64,000 nt of DNA from Aquila chrysaetos chrysaetos (taxonomy: Eukaryota > Chordata > Aves > Accipitriformes > Accipitridae), in contig NC_044010.1 in the NCBI RefSeq assembly GCF_900496995.4, forward strand, positions 434,001 to 498,000, given 5' to 3'. Shown piece after piece: positions 10,710 through 24,100 of this stretch. The number at the start of each line of letters is the position of its first letter. Within the stretch, counting starts at the first letter, position 1. The translations under genes were made by a program, and so were the position numbers. Below the pieces are notes generated by a model. The model was not told where the DNA came from. It saw only the letters and a list, made by a program, of their open reading frames with translations, and did no database searches.

Positions 10710-12083
10710 GTACGCGGTGCGGGTGTGCGGGTCATACGCGACGGCACTTGCTTTCTGGCTGAGCTCAGTGTCGCTCCTGGCGGTGGCAGCACGGTAAAAC
10801 CCGTAGAATCATTTAGGTTGGAAAAGACCTTCAAGATCATCGAGCCCAACCATCATCCGTGCCCACTAAACCACGTTATGGAGTACCCCGTCTGCTTGCT
10901 TTTTGAATACCTGCAGGGATGGTGACTCAACCGCTTCCCTGGGCAGCCTATTCCAATGTCCAACAACCCTCTCCGTAAAGAAATTTTTCCTAATATCCAA
11001 CCTAGACCTCCCTTGCCGCAACTTGAGGCCATTTCCTCTCGTCTTATCTCCAGCCACCTGACAGAAGAGACCAGCACCCACCTCACTACAACCCCCCTTC
11101 AGGTAGTTGTAGAGGGTGATAAGGTCTCCCCTCAGCCTCCTCTTCTCCAGACTAAACCGCCCCAGCTCCCTCAGCCGCTCCTCATAAGACTGCGTGTTAC
11201 CTGCACGTTTTAATGGGATTACATTGGGCGAACAGGGTTTGCTTGCAACAGGCAGGAGGACTGCAAGCTGCTTTTGGCAATACAGGTTTTGTCTGAGATT
11301 TACTAAGTCCTTGGCTCACGTGCTGGTACATAGTCGTGGCAGGCTGCGCTTCGTGAGGCAGGTGGTGTCTTCCAGTCCTTTGTTGTCATTTTGTGCCTCT
11401 CTGTTTTTCCATTTGTAGAAGCAGGAATAATACCTATTTCCAAAAGAATACCGTGAAAGTAAGTTAATGAATATATTGTAAACCAGCTTGTCGTGGCACC
11501 TTTCACTGAAAGAATTTGTACTTCATATGTGTTTTGGTAAATTGCATGAAGAACCTTACGTGATCCAAGACTTACTCTCGGATGACAAACGCTGTTTGCA
11601 GGTTCTTGTTACTTTTCCTGAGCAGTGGGTACTATGAAGAGAAGTCATTGGAAATAGCTTGGGATTGCTCCCAGATATATGGTAATGCACTGAAGACTGT
11701 GCAGGATGGAGATACAGGTCTTCAAAGAGAAAGCAAACTGGGAAGGAAGTGACTGATGGTGCATGTCCAGTGCATCTCGGGACTCAAGTAAGCAATTGAG
11801 GGACTTCTTAGTCCCTTAGTAAAGTTGATGGTCCTGTCACAAGAACACATGCTGAAAAAGAGAATTATGAGCTATTTACTGGGTACCAGTGCAGAAGGTA
11901 TGAACCTAAGACTGATAAGGTTTTTGAAAATGTTGTGGTTTAACCCCAGCCAGCAACTAAGCACCACGCAGCTGCTCGCTCACTCCCTACCCACCCAATG
12001 GGATGGGGGAGAGAATCGGGAAAAGAAGTAAAACTCGTGGGTTGAGATAAGAACAGTTTAATAGGACAGAAAGGAAGAAGATA

Positions 12084-12114
<31 letters not shown>

Positions 12115-15100
12115 AATAACAATAATAAAAGGATTGGAATATACAAAACAAGTGATGCACAATGCAATTGCTCACCACTTGCTGACTGATGCCCAGTCAG
12201 TTCCTGAGCAGCGATCCCCCCACAAGCCAACTCCCCCCAGTTTATATACTGGGCATGACATCACATGGTATGGAATACTCCTTTGGCCAGTTTGGGTCAG
12301 CTGCGCTGGCTGTGTCCCCTCCCAACTTCTTGTGCCCCTCCAGCCTTCTTGCTGGCTGGGCATGAGAAGCTGAAAAATCCTTGACTTAGTATAAACACTG
12401 TTTAGCAACGACTGAAAACATCAGTGGGTTATCAACATTATTCTCATACTAAATTCAAAACATAACACTATGCCAGCTACTAAAAAGAAAATTAACTCTA
12501 TCCCAGCCAAAACCAGGGCAGAAAGCAATGAAGAAGTAACTTCCTAATGAATTTTGACTCATTGTATGTCAAAGATAATGTGAAATTCCTCATGGGACCT
12601 GTCAAGGATACCTGTGCTAAGTTGTGGGAGATGCGGGCAGTCTTACCTGAAATAGCTCCAATCCCTAGTGAAAGAGGACAAAGATACAGAAAGACAGTGA
12701 AAGTCAGAGAATGCATCAAGAACTGAGTGTACTGGTTTTGGCTGGGATAGAGTTAATTTCTTCATAGTAGCTAGTATGTTGCTGTGTTTTGGATTTGTGC
12801 TGAAAACAGTGTTGATAACACAGGGATGTTTCAGTTACTGCTGAGCAGTGCTTACCCAGAGCCAAGGGCTTTTTTGCTTCTCACCCCACCCCACCAGCGA
12901 GGAGGCTGGGGGGACACAAGAATTTGGGAGGGGACACAGCTGGGACAGCTGACCCCAGCTGTCCAAAAGGATATTCCAGACCATAGGATGTCATGCTCAG
13001 CATATAAAGCTGGGGGAAGAAGAAGGAAGGGAGGGATGTTCAGAGTTAGAGTATTTTGTCTTCCCAAGTTACCGTTACGTATGATGGAGCCCTGCTTTCC
13101 TGGAGATGGCTGGACACGCGCCTGCCAATGGGAAGTGGTGAATTAATTCTTTGTTTTGCTTTGCTTACGTGTGCAGCTTTTGCTTTACCTATTAAACTGC
13201 CTTTATCTCAACCTATGAGTTTTTTTGCTTTTACCCTTTTGATTCTCCCCACCATCCTGCTGGGGAGGGAGTGAGTGAGCAGCTGTGTGGGGCTTAGCAG
13301 CCCATGGGGGTTAAACAGCGACACTGCTGAAGTATGGGTGGTTAGTAGGGATGTTCAGTTGCTGGCCTGCAGTTAGTCATTGAAGGAGGAGGGGAAGAAA
13401 AGGAGAAGGAAAAAAAAGAAGTCCTCTCAAAGGTAGCATAATGCCAGAGAAAATGGTCTTTTTGGCAAAATGCTGCTGTAGTTAAGAAGTATTAAACTGA
13501 GACAGAGGAGGGGACGACTAAGGGAATCTTCCCCTCTGGGTGTAATTGGGTAGAAGGAGATGCAACAACACTTAGTAATGGATTATCAGTAAGGAGAAAG
13601 GTGTTATGATGGATAAGTCAGGTAAATAGTAATAGCTTAGTGGAAAAATAGTGCCTAATACAACATACACACATAACTAAGAGCTTAATTGTATGTAAAG
13701 AGCAATAGCAGCCCGAGCAAGAGAACAAAGTGACTTGAACTACTGTTGCAGGATATGAATCTGGAAATTGCAGCAAAAATACAAATATGGCAGGGGTAGG
13801 AGGAAAGCATTCACAACTGGAACAGTAGTACTGCAAAGTATGCTTTGTACTAGAAGGATGGAAATGAAGGGAATGTTTGCAGGATAGTACTAATCATAAC
13901 AGTGCTGTGGATAAACAAAAAGTAACGTGCATAAAGAAAAAAATCACTTGAGTCAAAACCACTTTGTCTTAGCTTTTATTTTCCTATAGTAGGTCTGTGA
14001 ATTTGTAATAGTCTTCCACTCTCTGCTCAAATGTGAACAAAGGTCTTAGGAGGGCTGTTAGGTAGCCTACCCTTGAAAATGTATTGTGACGCTAATCATC
14101 AGGTACCTTAGTGGAAATAGGAGGAGACAAATGCCACTGTGTCTGATGATAGAATGTAGATTTTCCCGGATATTGTAACTGACTGGTTCTATATATCCCC
14201 CTGCTCCCCCAAAAAGTCAGGAAATCAAGATCTGGAGAAATAGTTATGTTTTAAATCATCTTGTCTTAAAAACACAACAATTATACTGGTCCTGTTGGTT
14301 TTATTTAAACAGAAAAATGGTTCTGGAAATAGGGCACTTCACTTAAATAAGCTTTTGTAATCTAAGGAAAGTGAAATAAACCGAGGAGCTCAGGGTGATG
14401 AAGGAAGGATGAAATTTCTTCGAGTGTGAGATGCTAAACCAGTACTGAAACTTTACCACAAGTAAGAAAAAGGTGGGAGTGGAGGACATTGCAGGAAGAG
14501 CAACTGAAGACAAAGGTGGTTGAGCTGGATGAAGAGCTCACAAGGAATATGAAGAGTGAGTAGAGAGTTTATAGGTGTACACTGGAGAAGAGTTAATAAA
14601 TAGGAGCAGTTTCCTTTGCCCAAAGTGGGGAGACAGAGTAGGAATTGACAGGAATGAATTTAAATTGGGTCATTCAGAAAGATACTAAGCAATTTGAGGT
14701 TTTTTCCGTTATAGAGTTCTAAGAAAGAATAAAGACAAAAAAAATTTGTGTTTCCTGTGTAGCGAAGATGATGTAAATATAATTATCTAGATGAAGGCCT
14801 AGAAGGGAGGGATTTTAAACACAGAGCAAAAATTATAGTGGAAATAAAGTGGGACAGTGGAAACAGCTGTTTTTAAGATGAAGTCCAAAATCCATTTCAT
14901 TAATGCCTTCTTGTCAGAGCATCAGATGTTCTTCCAGAGCTCTGGGATGGACCTTCAAAATTGCAGATCTGATAGCAAGAGCTTTCTTTTGCTTTTTAAA
15001 CAAGTTGAATACTCTGTACTGTAATTGAAGACTATCAGATTGTATAGATAAAGAGATTTAAATGCTCTGTGTTGATCACTAGACAGTAATGAGGGGATCA

Positions 15101-18100
15101 CTGGCTTTGAAAAAGTGACATATATTTGATTAGGATGTTTGTCAAGTATATATGCTCTCTCCACAGATTCTGCATGTATATTCAGGCTCAATAAGAAGAC
15201 TAATACTATGGGATTTTGACAGGAATTCAGTTTATCGTGCAACCAGTTCCTCTTATGCAGATTATCAAACTCATCTGTGAGGGTAAAAAAATAAATTAAG
15301 GATGTATTAGAAAATAAAGTGGAAGAAGTCTGCCTTACGAAAGTTTTACTTCTGAATGTTTGCTGAACATTATTTAGTATAACCTAAATGTGGTGTTGAT
15401 GTGGAAGTTACATAAGGAGGTACAGCACTTTGGGTATTTAAGGAAGCATTAAGGAAGAAGTCTGCCAAAAGCTGACTGCTGTGGATACAAAGTGCAGAAT
15501 ATGAACATTATGGAAATTTCCTAACTTTTCAGTAAAACTTAAGATCCAATTCTTGAGGTCAGCTTGTGTTCTTAATTATGATTTATAGTTTAGAATCGTA
15601 GACTATGAAGACATAAAGTGAAGAAGATTAATGATCCTAAGCTTGTCATAGACAGCTGCAGGTCTGCTAGAAAGGAGGAAACAATTAATAGGTACTTCAG
15701 AATATCAACTGTCAATTACTTTATTAGGTAAAATAAAATTCAGTGGGCTTACAGCAAGATACAAGTATATGGAGCTGGTTATCTTCTATGGACTAATGGA
15801 GGAGTGTCACCAGGAGAAAGGGGAAGGTATTTTCATACTTCTGGAGAGGCACAGGTGAGATATTACTGTATGCACTTCCAGTCAACAGTGCTCTGAAAGT
15901 TGAGGTTTCTGAGGGAGTAGGAAAGGCTACTTGCATTGTCAAGGGGAAGAGGCCACTTATGAGGAGGCTGAGAGAAAGTGGCTTGTTTACTGTAGCAAAT
16001 TGAGACCGATTTATAGAAAGAAGTTTGATAAATAAGGGAAAGGACAGGAGAACACTGAAGTCAAGGGACATTGTTGATACAAAAATAAATGCTGTTAGTC
16101 AGTCATGAATGAACCTATTCTGAAATTTCAGAATAGGTTCATAAGCATTGGATCAACAAGATTTTGCAGTATTCTTCCAAACAGTGTGATGGGACAAAAG
16201 CCAAACTACTTTTAACACCAAGCTTGATAAATATTATAAAAGAAACCTGATGTAAATCTCCTGTAGCAGAGGATTTACACATGTGACTTGAGGCTTTTTT
16301 TCTGATTTTCCTGTGATTGCAAGCATAGTGTTAGTTAGGCCTTGATTCTGTGTAACTTGCCAACCATTTCTTATCATCCACCAAAAGAAGACATCTTAGA
16401 TCTAAGTGGTAATTCAAAAAATATAGATGAATTCCATGGAATTGATAAAATTTATTTTTGATACCCAGTATTTTAGTACCTGATTTGTTGGTTGTTTTCA
16501 ATTTCAGGGAAGGCTACTATTGTATAAATTATACAATTTGTTGGCAAATGCCCTGTTAATATTCTAACAATTAGAACTTCTTGAGAATGTTTCACAGATA
16601 CATAAATTTCATTTTTGATTGTTACTTTTTCTCATATACTACTGTATGTTGCTTCATTGGTTTAAATGTTACAGTCTATACATATGTAGTATCTTTTCGG
16701 AATTGATTGTGTATAATAAGTATTTTACTTAATGCTGTCTGAGGGATTTGCGTATCACTACATGAGACTACAAACTATTGGGCAGTAGTGGAAGCATGTT
16801 CTGGAATTCATGTATTCAGTGAGGGGAAGCAGATACTATTCCAACAGTAACTGGAAGTAAAAGTTTAGAGAGAAGAAGGTGTATTACTGTATGTGGTGAT
16901 AGGTGAATTGTTGGCTTGCTGTGTTGTCATATACTCTCCCCCTTGAGCTAATAGGAACAGAGGAATGGGAGCGAAATCAATTAGCAAAAGCTGTAAAAAT
17001 GGATCTAGCACAGCTAAGCACAATGATGAAACATTTACATGAAGTAAAAAAAATGTAGTTGTTCTGAAGATTCATTGGAAATTAATTGTGTTGGGGTGTT
17101 ACTTTGAGTATGGATTTTGTTTTTTCTCTGGATCTAGGCCAAGTCTGGGAGCTTCAGCCAAAATGTGGAATTCCTCAATTTGCTGCCCAAGAGAGGCCCT
17201 AATGCCTTCTCAGCCTTCTGTGAAGCTTTACGAGAAACGAAACAACAGCATCTGGAGGCAATGATCTTGAAGACAACATCCAACCTGAGCCATGGGATTG
17301 CAAGGGTACAACAGTTTTAAAAAAATAAGATGGATGGACTGCATTTCACATTGGATTTGGGCACGAAGTGATCTTTTTTGAAATGGGAAAAAAGAAAAAT
17401 TGTTTATAAAGGACAGGATGGGGGTTTGTTGCAAATTGAAACTTGTAGTAGCTTTAGTAAAAGCAGAGGGGAAGGAATTTGGGAAGAAGAGAATTTTCAC
17501 ACAGGGTCACAAGATGGTAGAGGTTGGAAGGGACGTTTGGAGGTCATCTGGTCCAAACCCTCTGCTCAAGCAGTATCACCTTGAGCAGGTTGCCCAGGGC
17601 CATGTCCAGACAGCTTTTGAAAATCTCCAAGGATGGAGACTCCGCAAACTCTCTGGGCAGCCTCCTCCAGTGCTCGGTCATCACCCTCACAGTAAAAGTG
17701 TGTTTCCTGATGTTCAGAGGAAACCTTGTGAGTCTGTTGAGGAGAGAGAGACTTTTCTTTCTTTATTTTGTTATTTGTATTTTTACCTTTTTACTATCTG
17801 CAGTTGTTAGCGTTGGACTAGAAGAAGAATTTAGCAAAGATTCAATATTCTTAGTGCATTGACAAGGATGGAGATTGGCAGTAAACGTATTTTATACAAA
17901 GGAAGGAAGGCCAGATATTTTTGAGGAGAGATGTTCCCTTATTAAAATGTAGGATTTATTAGACTACCCTTTCCACTTTTTTGTTTTCAGTTGTGCTTTA
18001 CTATAGAAACAATGACATCTTGAAAGCAAACAGAAAGATAGGAGTCACTGGACAAATCAATTTTTGGCAAAAATGAGGAGGATGTGATGACTTCAGTGTA

Positions 18101-21100
18101 AGGTTTCCAAACTGGGGATTTGGGTAGAAGAAGAGATGAGCAAAGAAGGGAAGGAATTTTGCATTGACAGAAAATGCTGCTGCTATCTTGTCATGATGTT
18201 TCATTTGGATGTGAACCATAACGTTATTTTTTTAAGTCACATATATGTGTATGTAAATGCATGTATCTTTGTACCATGACACCTACAGGCTTATACTGTA
18301 GAGAAAAAAAATAACTGGTTTATGCTACTCTTTTTCGTGGATTTATTGGATGTCTTGTAGCTTGAACACTGTTATGGATCAAATCTTCCAGTCTCTGCCA
18401 GTGAGTCATCCAATTCAAAGAGACCGCGCTGGGTTGGTGAGTCACACGTGACATTGTGAATACTTGATTGGCTATCTGGTTGGTTGCTTCTAATTTCTTA
18501 ATACTCTCTTAATTCAATTCTAGCAATAAGCTTGCCACCACTTTGCTCATCCCAGGAATACAAACCTCGACAGTGAACTGACTATATTATGATCAGATGC
18601 AAGAGGCAGAATTAGGCTAGAAAATAAAAGTGAAATAGCATACTGGAAGAGAGAACCCAATCAGTTTCTAGTCAGCTTCATTTATTCTTACAGGAAATTT
18701 TGTTGCTTAAACACTACATGTCAGTAAAATTTTAGATGTTTCAAAGATTTTCTTCTTTAAGATTTGTAATAGAGTTCAGTTGAACTAGAGCTGTGAAAAG
18801 ATACTGATTTGGGGCAGTATTCCTTAACTTAGACTTCCTTCTTAGCAAGTAAGTTTAAGTACAAGGCCTTATATACATTACATGGGCCCAACACAGATTT
18901 GTATAGCTTCTGTCGAGTGCAGCAAATCAGCTTTTCTTTAGCAGGCATTTGTGACTTAAATCAGGGAACTAGTTGTTGGAGTGAATCTCCTTGCTAGTCT
19001 TTATGTTGCCTCTGGTAATGCCTGGAGTACTCCTGTTCCCTAACCACAGCTTTAACTGTGTGCTGGTTACTAGGCGCTCTCTCTCTCTGGTGTTAAAGAA
19101 CAAGTGTCTAGATTTTGAAGGGCTTTTTAACTTAGGTGCAAAGGTTTTAGGGTTGGGTTGGTTTTGGTTTTTTAGAGCGTATGTTCCTCCAACCAGGAGA
19201 GCCATCCCTCAAAAGGCCGAAAAAGGATTTCAGAGGATATCATGAATGTCATTAGCTCCGTTTCTTCAGGACAGGGGAGTGAGTGTCTGTCTGCAAATGG
19301 CAAATAGTTGATTATCATTCCTCTCATCTGCTGTTATTGAGGAAAGGGTTGTTCAGAGGCAGATAAACAAAAAAGGGCATTGCACTTTATGGAAGTTAGA
19401 AACGTCTAGTTTGATCACTTATGCATGTGTTCAGCAAAAAATAAATAATTGTATCCAGTGAGCACGGGAGGCCTTTTATGAAAGGAAAAGCACCATTCTG
19501 TTTGAATATTTCTAGCAATGGTTTGTCTGCCTAACTGTGAAAGCAATAACATACTGTACAAAATGACAGAAAGCACATGGCTCTAATTTTAGATGAGAAT
19601 TCTGTTTTCATACTCTCTAGAACCAAATTTACTAGGCCTTAGATAAGGCTAACCCACATAGAAGACAAAAAAGAAAGTTGCCAATTAAAATTATAAAAAA
19701 ATAAGCATACCATTCCAGTACTTTCATTTTTTTCTGCTATGTTTCATTGTGTGTCTGTAGTCCCTGATCAAGCAAAATTTTTAGAGGTATGAATAGTATA
19801 ATACAGGAATATGCCTAAGACCACATAGTTCAGAATTTGCAAGTTACTACCTTAATGCAGAGGCTTTGTAGTTGGAATTAATTTCTTCTTATTATTGATA
19901 TGTTTGTTTTGCACAGAACCAATGGAACATTCCCTGGATAATGGAGATGGTCCCCCGATTCCTCCAGTGAAGTACTGCACTCCTGAATTTTATCATGATC
20001 ATCGGCACTTGGTAAGTAGTTGACAGAGAAAATCTCCTTAAGATGTGAAAGATGTGAGGAGTTTGGATATATTAGCTGAACACATGCTACTTAAAACTGC
20101 TTCGAAACACGTGCTTTATTGGGGTACAAATCAGTGTTGTGCTATTTGTGTAACTGAAAGGTGTTACCAGTCATGTTTGATTTGACGTAGTTTCGTTTAC
20201 AAGCATCCAGAAATTCTGAGAAGTTCTGTAACTCTGTACAAATCCCTGCCTCTTGAAGAGCTTCATGAAATGCCTTCTGTTCTGTTGCTCTGTGTAAGCT
20301 GTCAGTATTACTGCCTCATATTTATTTGTCTGCATCCTCGTCTCCTTCTGTGTGATGACACACCCTGCAAATGACTGTAAGGTACTAGAACTGTGTTTCA
20401 ACTAGTAGTCACAGTCTTGGCTGTTTTAATTGCCAGCTGTACCTGGAAGACTCTCTTCAGGCTCAAGAACCAGATTAGGATTCTGTGCTGGGTAGTACTG
20501 GGTAGAACAACCTGAATTTCTAATCTTCTGCAGCATTTGAAGTTACGTAGGTAGTCTAATTACTTTTTGTTTATGCTTGATTTAAAGCATAGATTGTGGT
20601 GGGGTGGCTTAAGGAAAAAAATCATTTCATATAATGAGGCAGACACTTTACGAGGGTTACACAATGTGCTAACACTTAACACTTCTGTCACAGGCTCTGT
20701 GTTCAGCAAAACATTTTTTTTTTTTTTTTTTTATTAACTGTCTATTGGGGAGACCTAATTAAGCAGCATCAGTGTGAGCTTGACTTGGCTCCTTTTACAT
20801 CTGTGGCTGGATACACCTGATTTGATATGCTCCTTATTAAATTTCACTTCCAATTTACAGGAGTGTTAGTAACTGATTTACTATTCATTTGTTGTTCTTA
20901 CAGTGGGAGGGGCAGAGAGGGAATTAAATTTGAAGACACCCCTTTTAAATTAGTTCTTTCCGTTAGCCTTTTTTGCCAGCCACATAACTTTCAGGGTTAG
21001 TGACTGACAGTTCTTTGCTGTTACAATTCAACTTACATGCTATTTTACGTCTCTGTTTGCTTCCAACAGCAATTAAGAAATGTTAGCCAAATTTTACATA

Positions 21101-24100
21101 GTGCTGTCCTAAGGCCTTTGATGGGGATGGTGGAAATATACGGGGCCATGCTGGGGTGAGGGTGGGGAAGGGGAGAAAAGTTAGCAAGACCTAATTCACA
21201 GTTTGAAATGGATAAGCTGTGTTTCTTTTAAAATGAGAAATAAACCAAGCTAGTATAACATCTTAATAGTAGTGTTGTAGGATCATCAGTTGTGGAGGCT
21301 TGCAAATACAGTTGTCCTTGGACCTTTTGCAATACAAACATTTGTTTTATTTATTTAAAAAAAAAAAAAAAATCACAACTTTGACCTCTGCTGGTTTTGT
21401 GCCTTCTCAATCAAGAAATCCTGCGTATCATATCAAGTTAGTAGGCAGGCGTTGCTGTTCTACTTTAACACTATTATTTCTTTGTGTAGTCTAAATTTAC
21501 CAATTTTAAATCTTCTTCTCAGGCATATAAACTGATATCAGAGCCCCGAGGCTTAGCACTTATTCTCAGCAACATCCATTTCAGCAGTGAGAAGGACTTG
21601 GAGTATCGTGCAGGGGGAGATGTGGACTGTACTTCCCTGGAGATGCTTTTTAAGCATCTTGGGTACCAAGTGACTGTCTTTCATGATCAAACTGCACAGG
21701 TAAGGGGGATGGATCCCAGTACTTCACAACCAGTATGGATGAGAGTTTGTAACTGTTACATAAATATCTTAAGAGGTTCCCTTTGGTATAACTAAGCTTG
21801 AACAGGAAGATGTGAGTGGTCACTTATGCATAGAAAATAAGCCTAAATGGCATGATGTCTGCTCACATGCTGACAAATATGAAGAAGCTTGGAAGGCAGA
21901 GGACTTAAGGATGGAAAGTAGGGTCATGAAGGACCACAAGAGATACTACTCTAGTCTGACTGTAGTGCAAGGAGCAAGAATTTCTAGGCCACATCTGGCA
22001 TGTGTGTTAAAACCACAAATAAGTCTCCAGTTTACTCTAGATAGACTTTTCCAGTGTTCTGCTATCCTAAAAGTTAAACTTTGCAAATATTTGACCTAGT
22101 CTTTGCAAGTGTAAGTGATGTTTTCATGTCCTTTCACTGATTGAGTCAATTGCCATCCTATTTATCAGTCTTCTAGTATCTATGCAGTTAAATACCACTC
22201 TTTCAGTCTTTGCTTTGCTAGAGAAGTGGCTGTGGTTCACTTAGGAAAATTGGTAATGTTCCTTGACTGACTGAATCAAGTCACTCTCTTTCCCTAGGAA
22301 TGCAATTGCTGCCTTCTCCAGCCTCATTTATTCTTAGTCCTTTTAAATCCCTATGAAACCAAGTGGTACAGAACCTGTTAAAGAGCATTTTATTCAAGAA
22401 GGCAGCTTTTGCAACATTATAATAAGACTTTTGCACCTGCCATGTTGTCAGAATTCCTAAAGTTTTCCACTTTAAATTGTTATTGTGTTTTGATCACTAG
22501 TGTTTGAATGCCTGAAATACCAGAGTATGTGTCTGTTAAGTTGCTCCAAAATCCCAGCCAGACTCAAGTGTCAGTGTAAAACCTCTATAAAATATCAGTT
22601 GGTTTCTCCTGTATTGAATCCATATGTACCAATTCAGATACTTGCTGCATCCCCCTTTGGCCCAAGTGTTTCCTACTTCACAGTGTTATACTTAGGACTG
22701 AATATTACATAAAAGAACAAGAACATTTTGCTGTTTTTTTATGGAACACATGTCTTTTATCCTGTAAATTTGAGGTATGTAGGGTTTATTTCATAACAGG
22801 AGGACAATTTGTATTTTTCCCTGTATATTGACTCACTTTCCCTGTGCAAGTGTGGAAAGCATTAAACATTGGTTTTTTTCTCTCTTCCAGGAGATGCAGA
22901 ATTCATTGGAGAGATTCTCTAAGCTGCCAGATCATCGGGATGTGGATTCCTGCATTGTAGCTTTACTTTCCCACGGTGTGGAGGGTGGGGTTTATGGCAG
23001 TGATGGCAAACTACTGCAGGTATATTGCTGTGTCCTGATATGTTGTTTTAGGTTAAGTCTTGGAAAGTAACGATAGAAAGAGGAAAAAAAATGTTTAAAA
23101 AAAAAAAGTGAAGTGATGGGAGACTGAGGATTCACATTTTTTGAAAAGGAGAAAATAAGGGCTTGTGGGGAGAAAAAGGCAGGGGGCTGTCTGTGAGAGG
23201 TCTGTAAGGTAAAGAATGGCATAGAAATAGGGTAAGTAGGAGAAGTTATTTCATTCTCCTTCATGTACAATTACTAGGTAGAGTGCATGAACTCGAACTA
23301 GTAGGAGCTGGGGGAGAGGGTGGGAAAGGGATGTGTTTGTCACATAGTGAGTTTGGACATAAAGGAGAAAATATCAAGACTGGAGAGTAATAACCAAAAT
23401 ACAGGGAAGCAAGATGAGACTGGGTTTGACTCACAGAAGGCTGCAGTGAAGAATATTTATCATCTTTCTTCTCTCAGTTGCAGGAGGCTTTCCGGCTCTT
23501 TGATAATGCAAACTGTCCAAATCTCCAGAATAAGCCCAAAATGTTCTTTATTCAGGCCTGCCGGGGAGGTGAGTACCCAAATACTAAAAGCCATGTATTT
23601 GGCATGCCATTAAGGCTCATTTTACACACATACACACCCTCACATTCAACTTGCTGTCAACTCTCCTCTTTGCTTCTCTCAGGTGTAAGTGGGACCCATA
23701 TTCACCTCCCTCTGCCCTGCTGCTGCCACTGCATCTGTTGCTCTGTAAGTGTCTTTTGCTCTGCATGAGGCGTGTGCATTGACTTGCAGACCCCAGAGCA
23801 CCTTAGTGATACGAAGCTCTATCATATCCCACTCATATATTGAGGCTTTCTCTTGCCGTGCCTGCAGTAGGGGGAGTGGGGCATACGGTGCATCAAATTG
23901 CAGCACAGCATGGAGTGGTACACTAGCACTGGAGTCTTGCCTGAGGTCCTGTCTTTCTCTTGATCCTGGATGTGTTGTGTCTCTTGTGTTGTCATCTCTT
24001 GAGCTATCGAAGTTGGCTCTGAGTCTTTTTTTTTTCTTTTTTTTTTCCTTTACCCTATCCTGTTTTCAACCTTCAAATGACCTTTCCTTACATCCTTTTC

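Larger units (their letters stand above)
9990..10800 (+). promoter_or_regulatory. CASP2: CpG-island promoter of CASP2
   Basis: Very GC- and CpG-rich stretch covering the 5' UTR, exon 1 and the first bases of intron 1, ending where the intron 1 CR1 begins. No TATA box is evident at a sensible distance, which suits a broadly expressed housekeeping-type promoter. The long open frames on both strands here come from the low stop-codon density of GC-rich DNA. Confidence 0.75.
10710..17137 (+). other. CASP2: CASP2 intron 1 (6.4 kb)
   Basis: Holds an antisense CR1 (about 10803-11196), two LTRs in opposite orientation (11931-12520 and 12728-13323) and a perfect palindrome (16109-16142). The remainder, 13.3-17.1 kb, is AT-rich unique sequence with no gene recognised. 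Confidence 0.85.
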
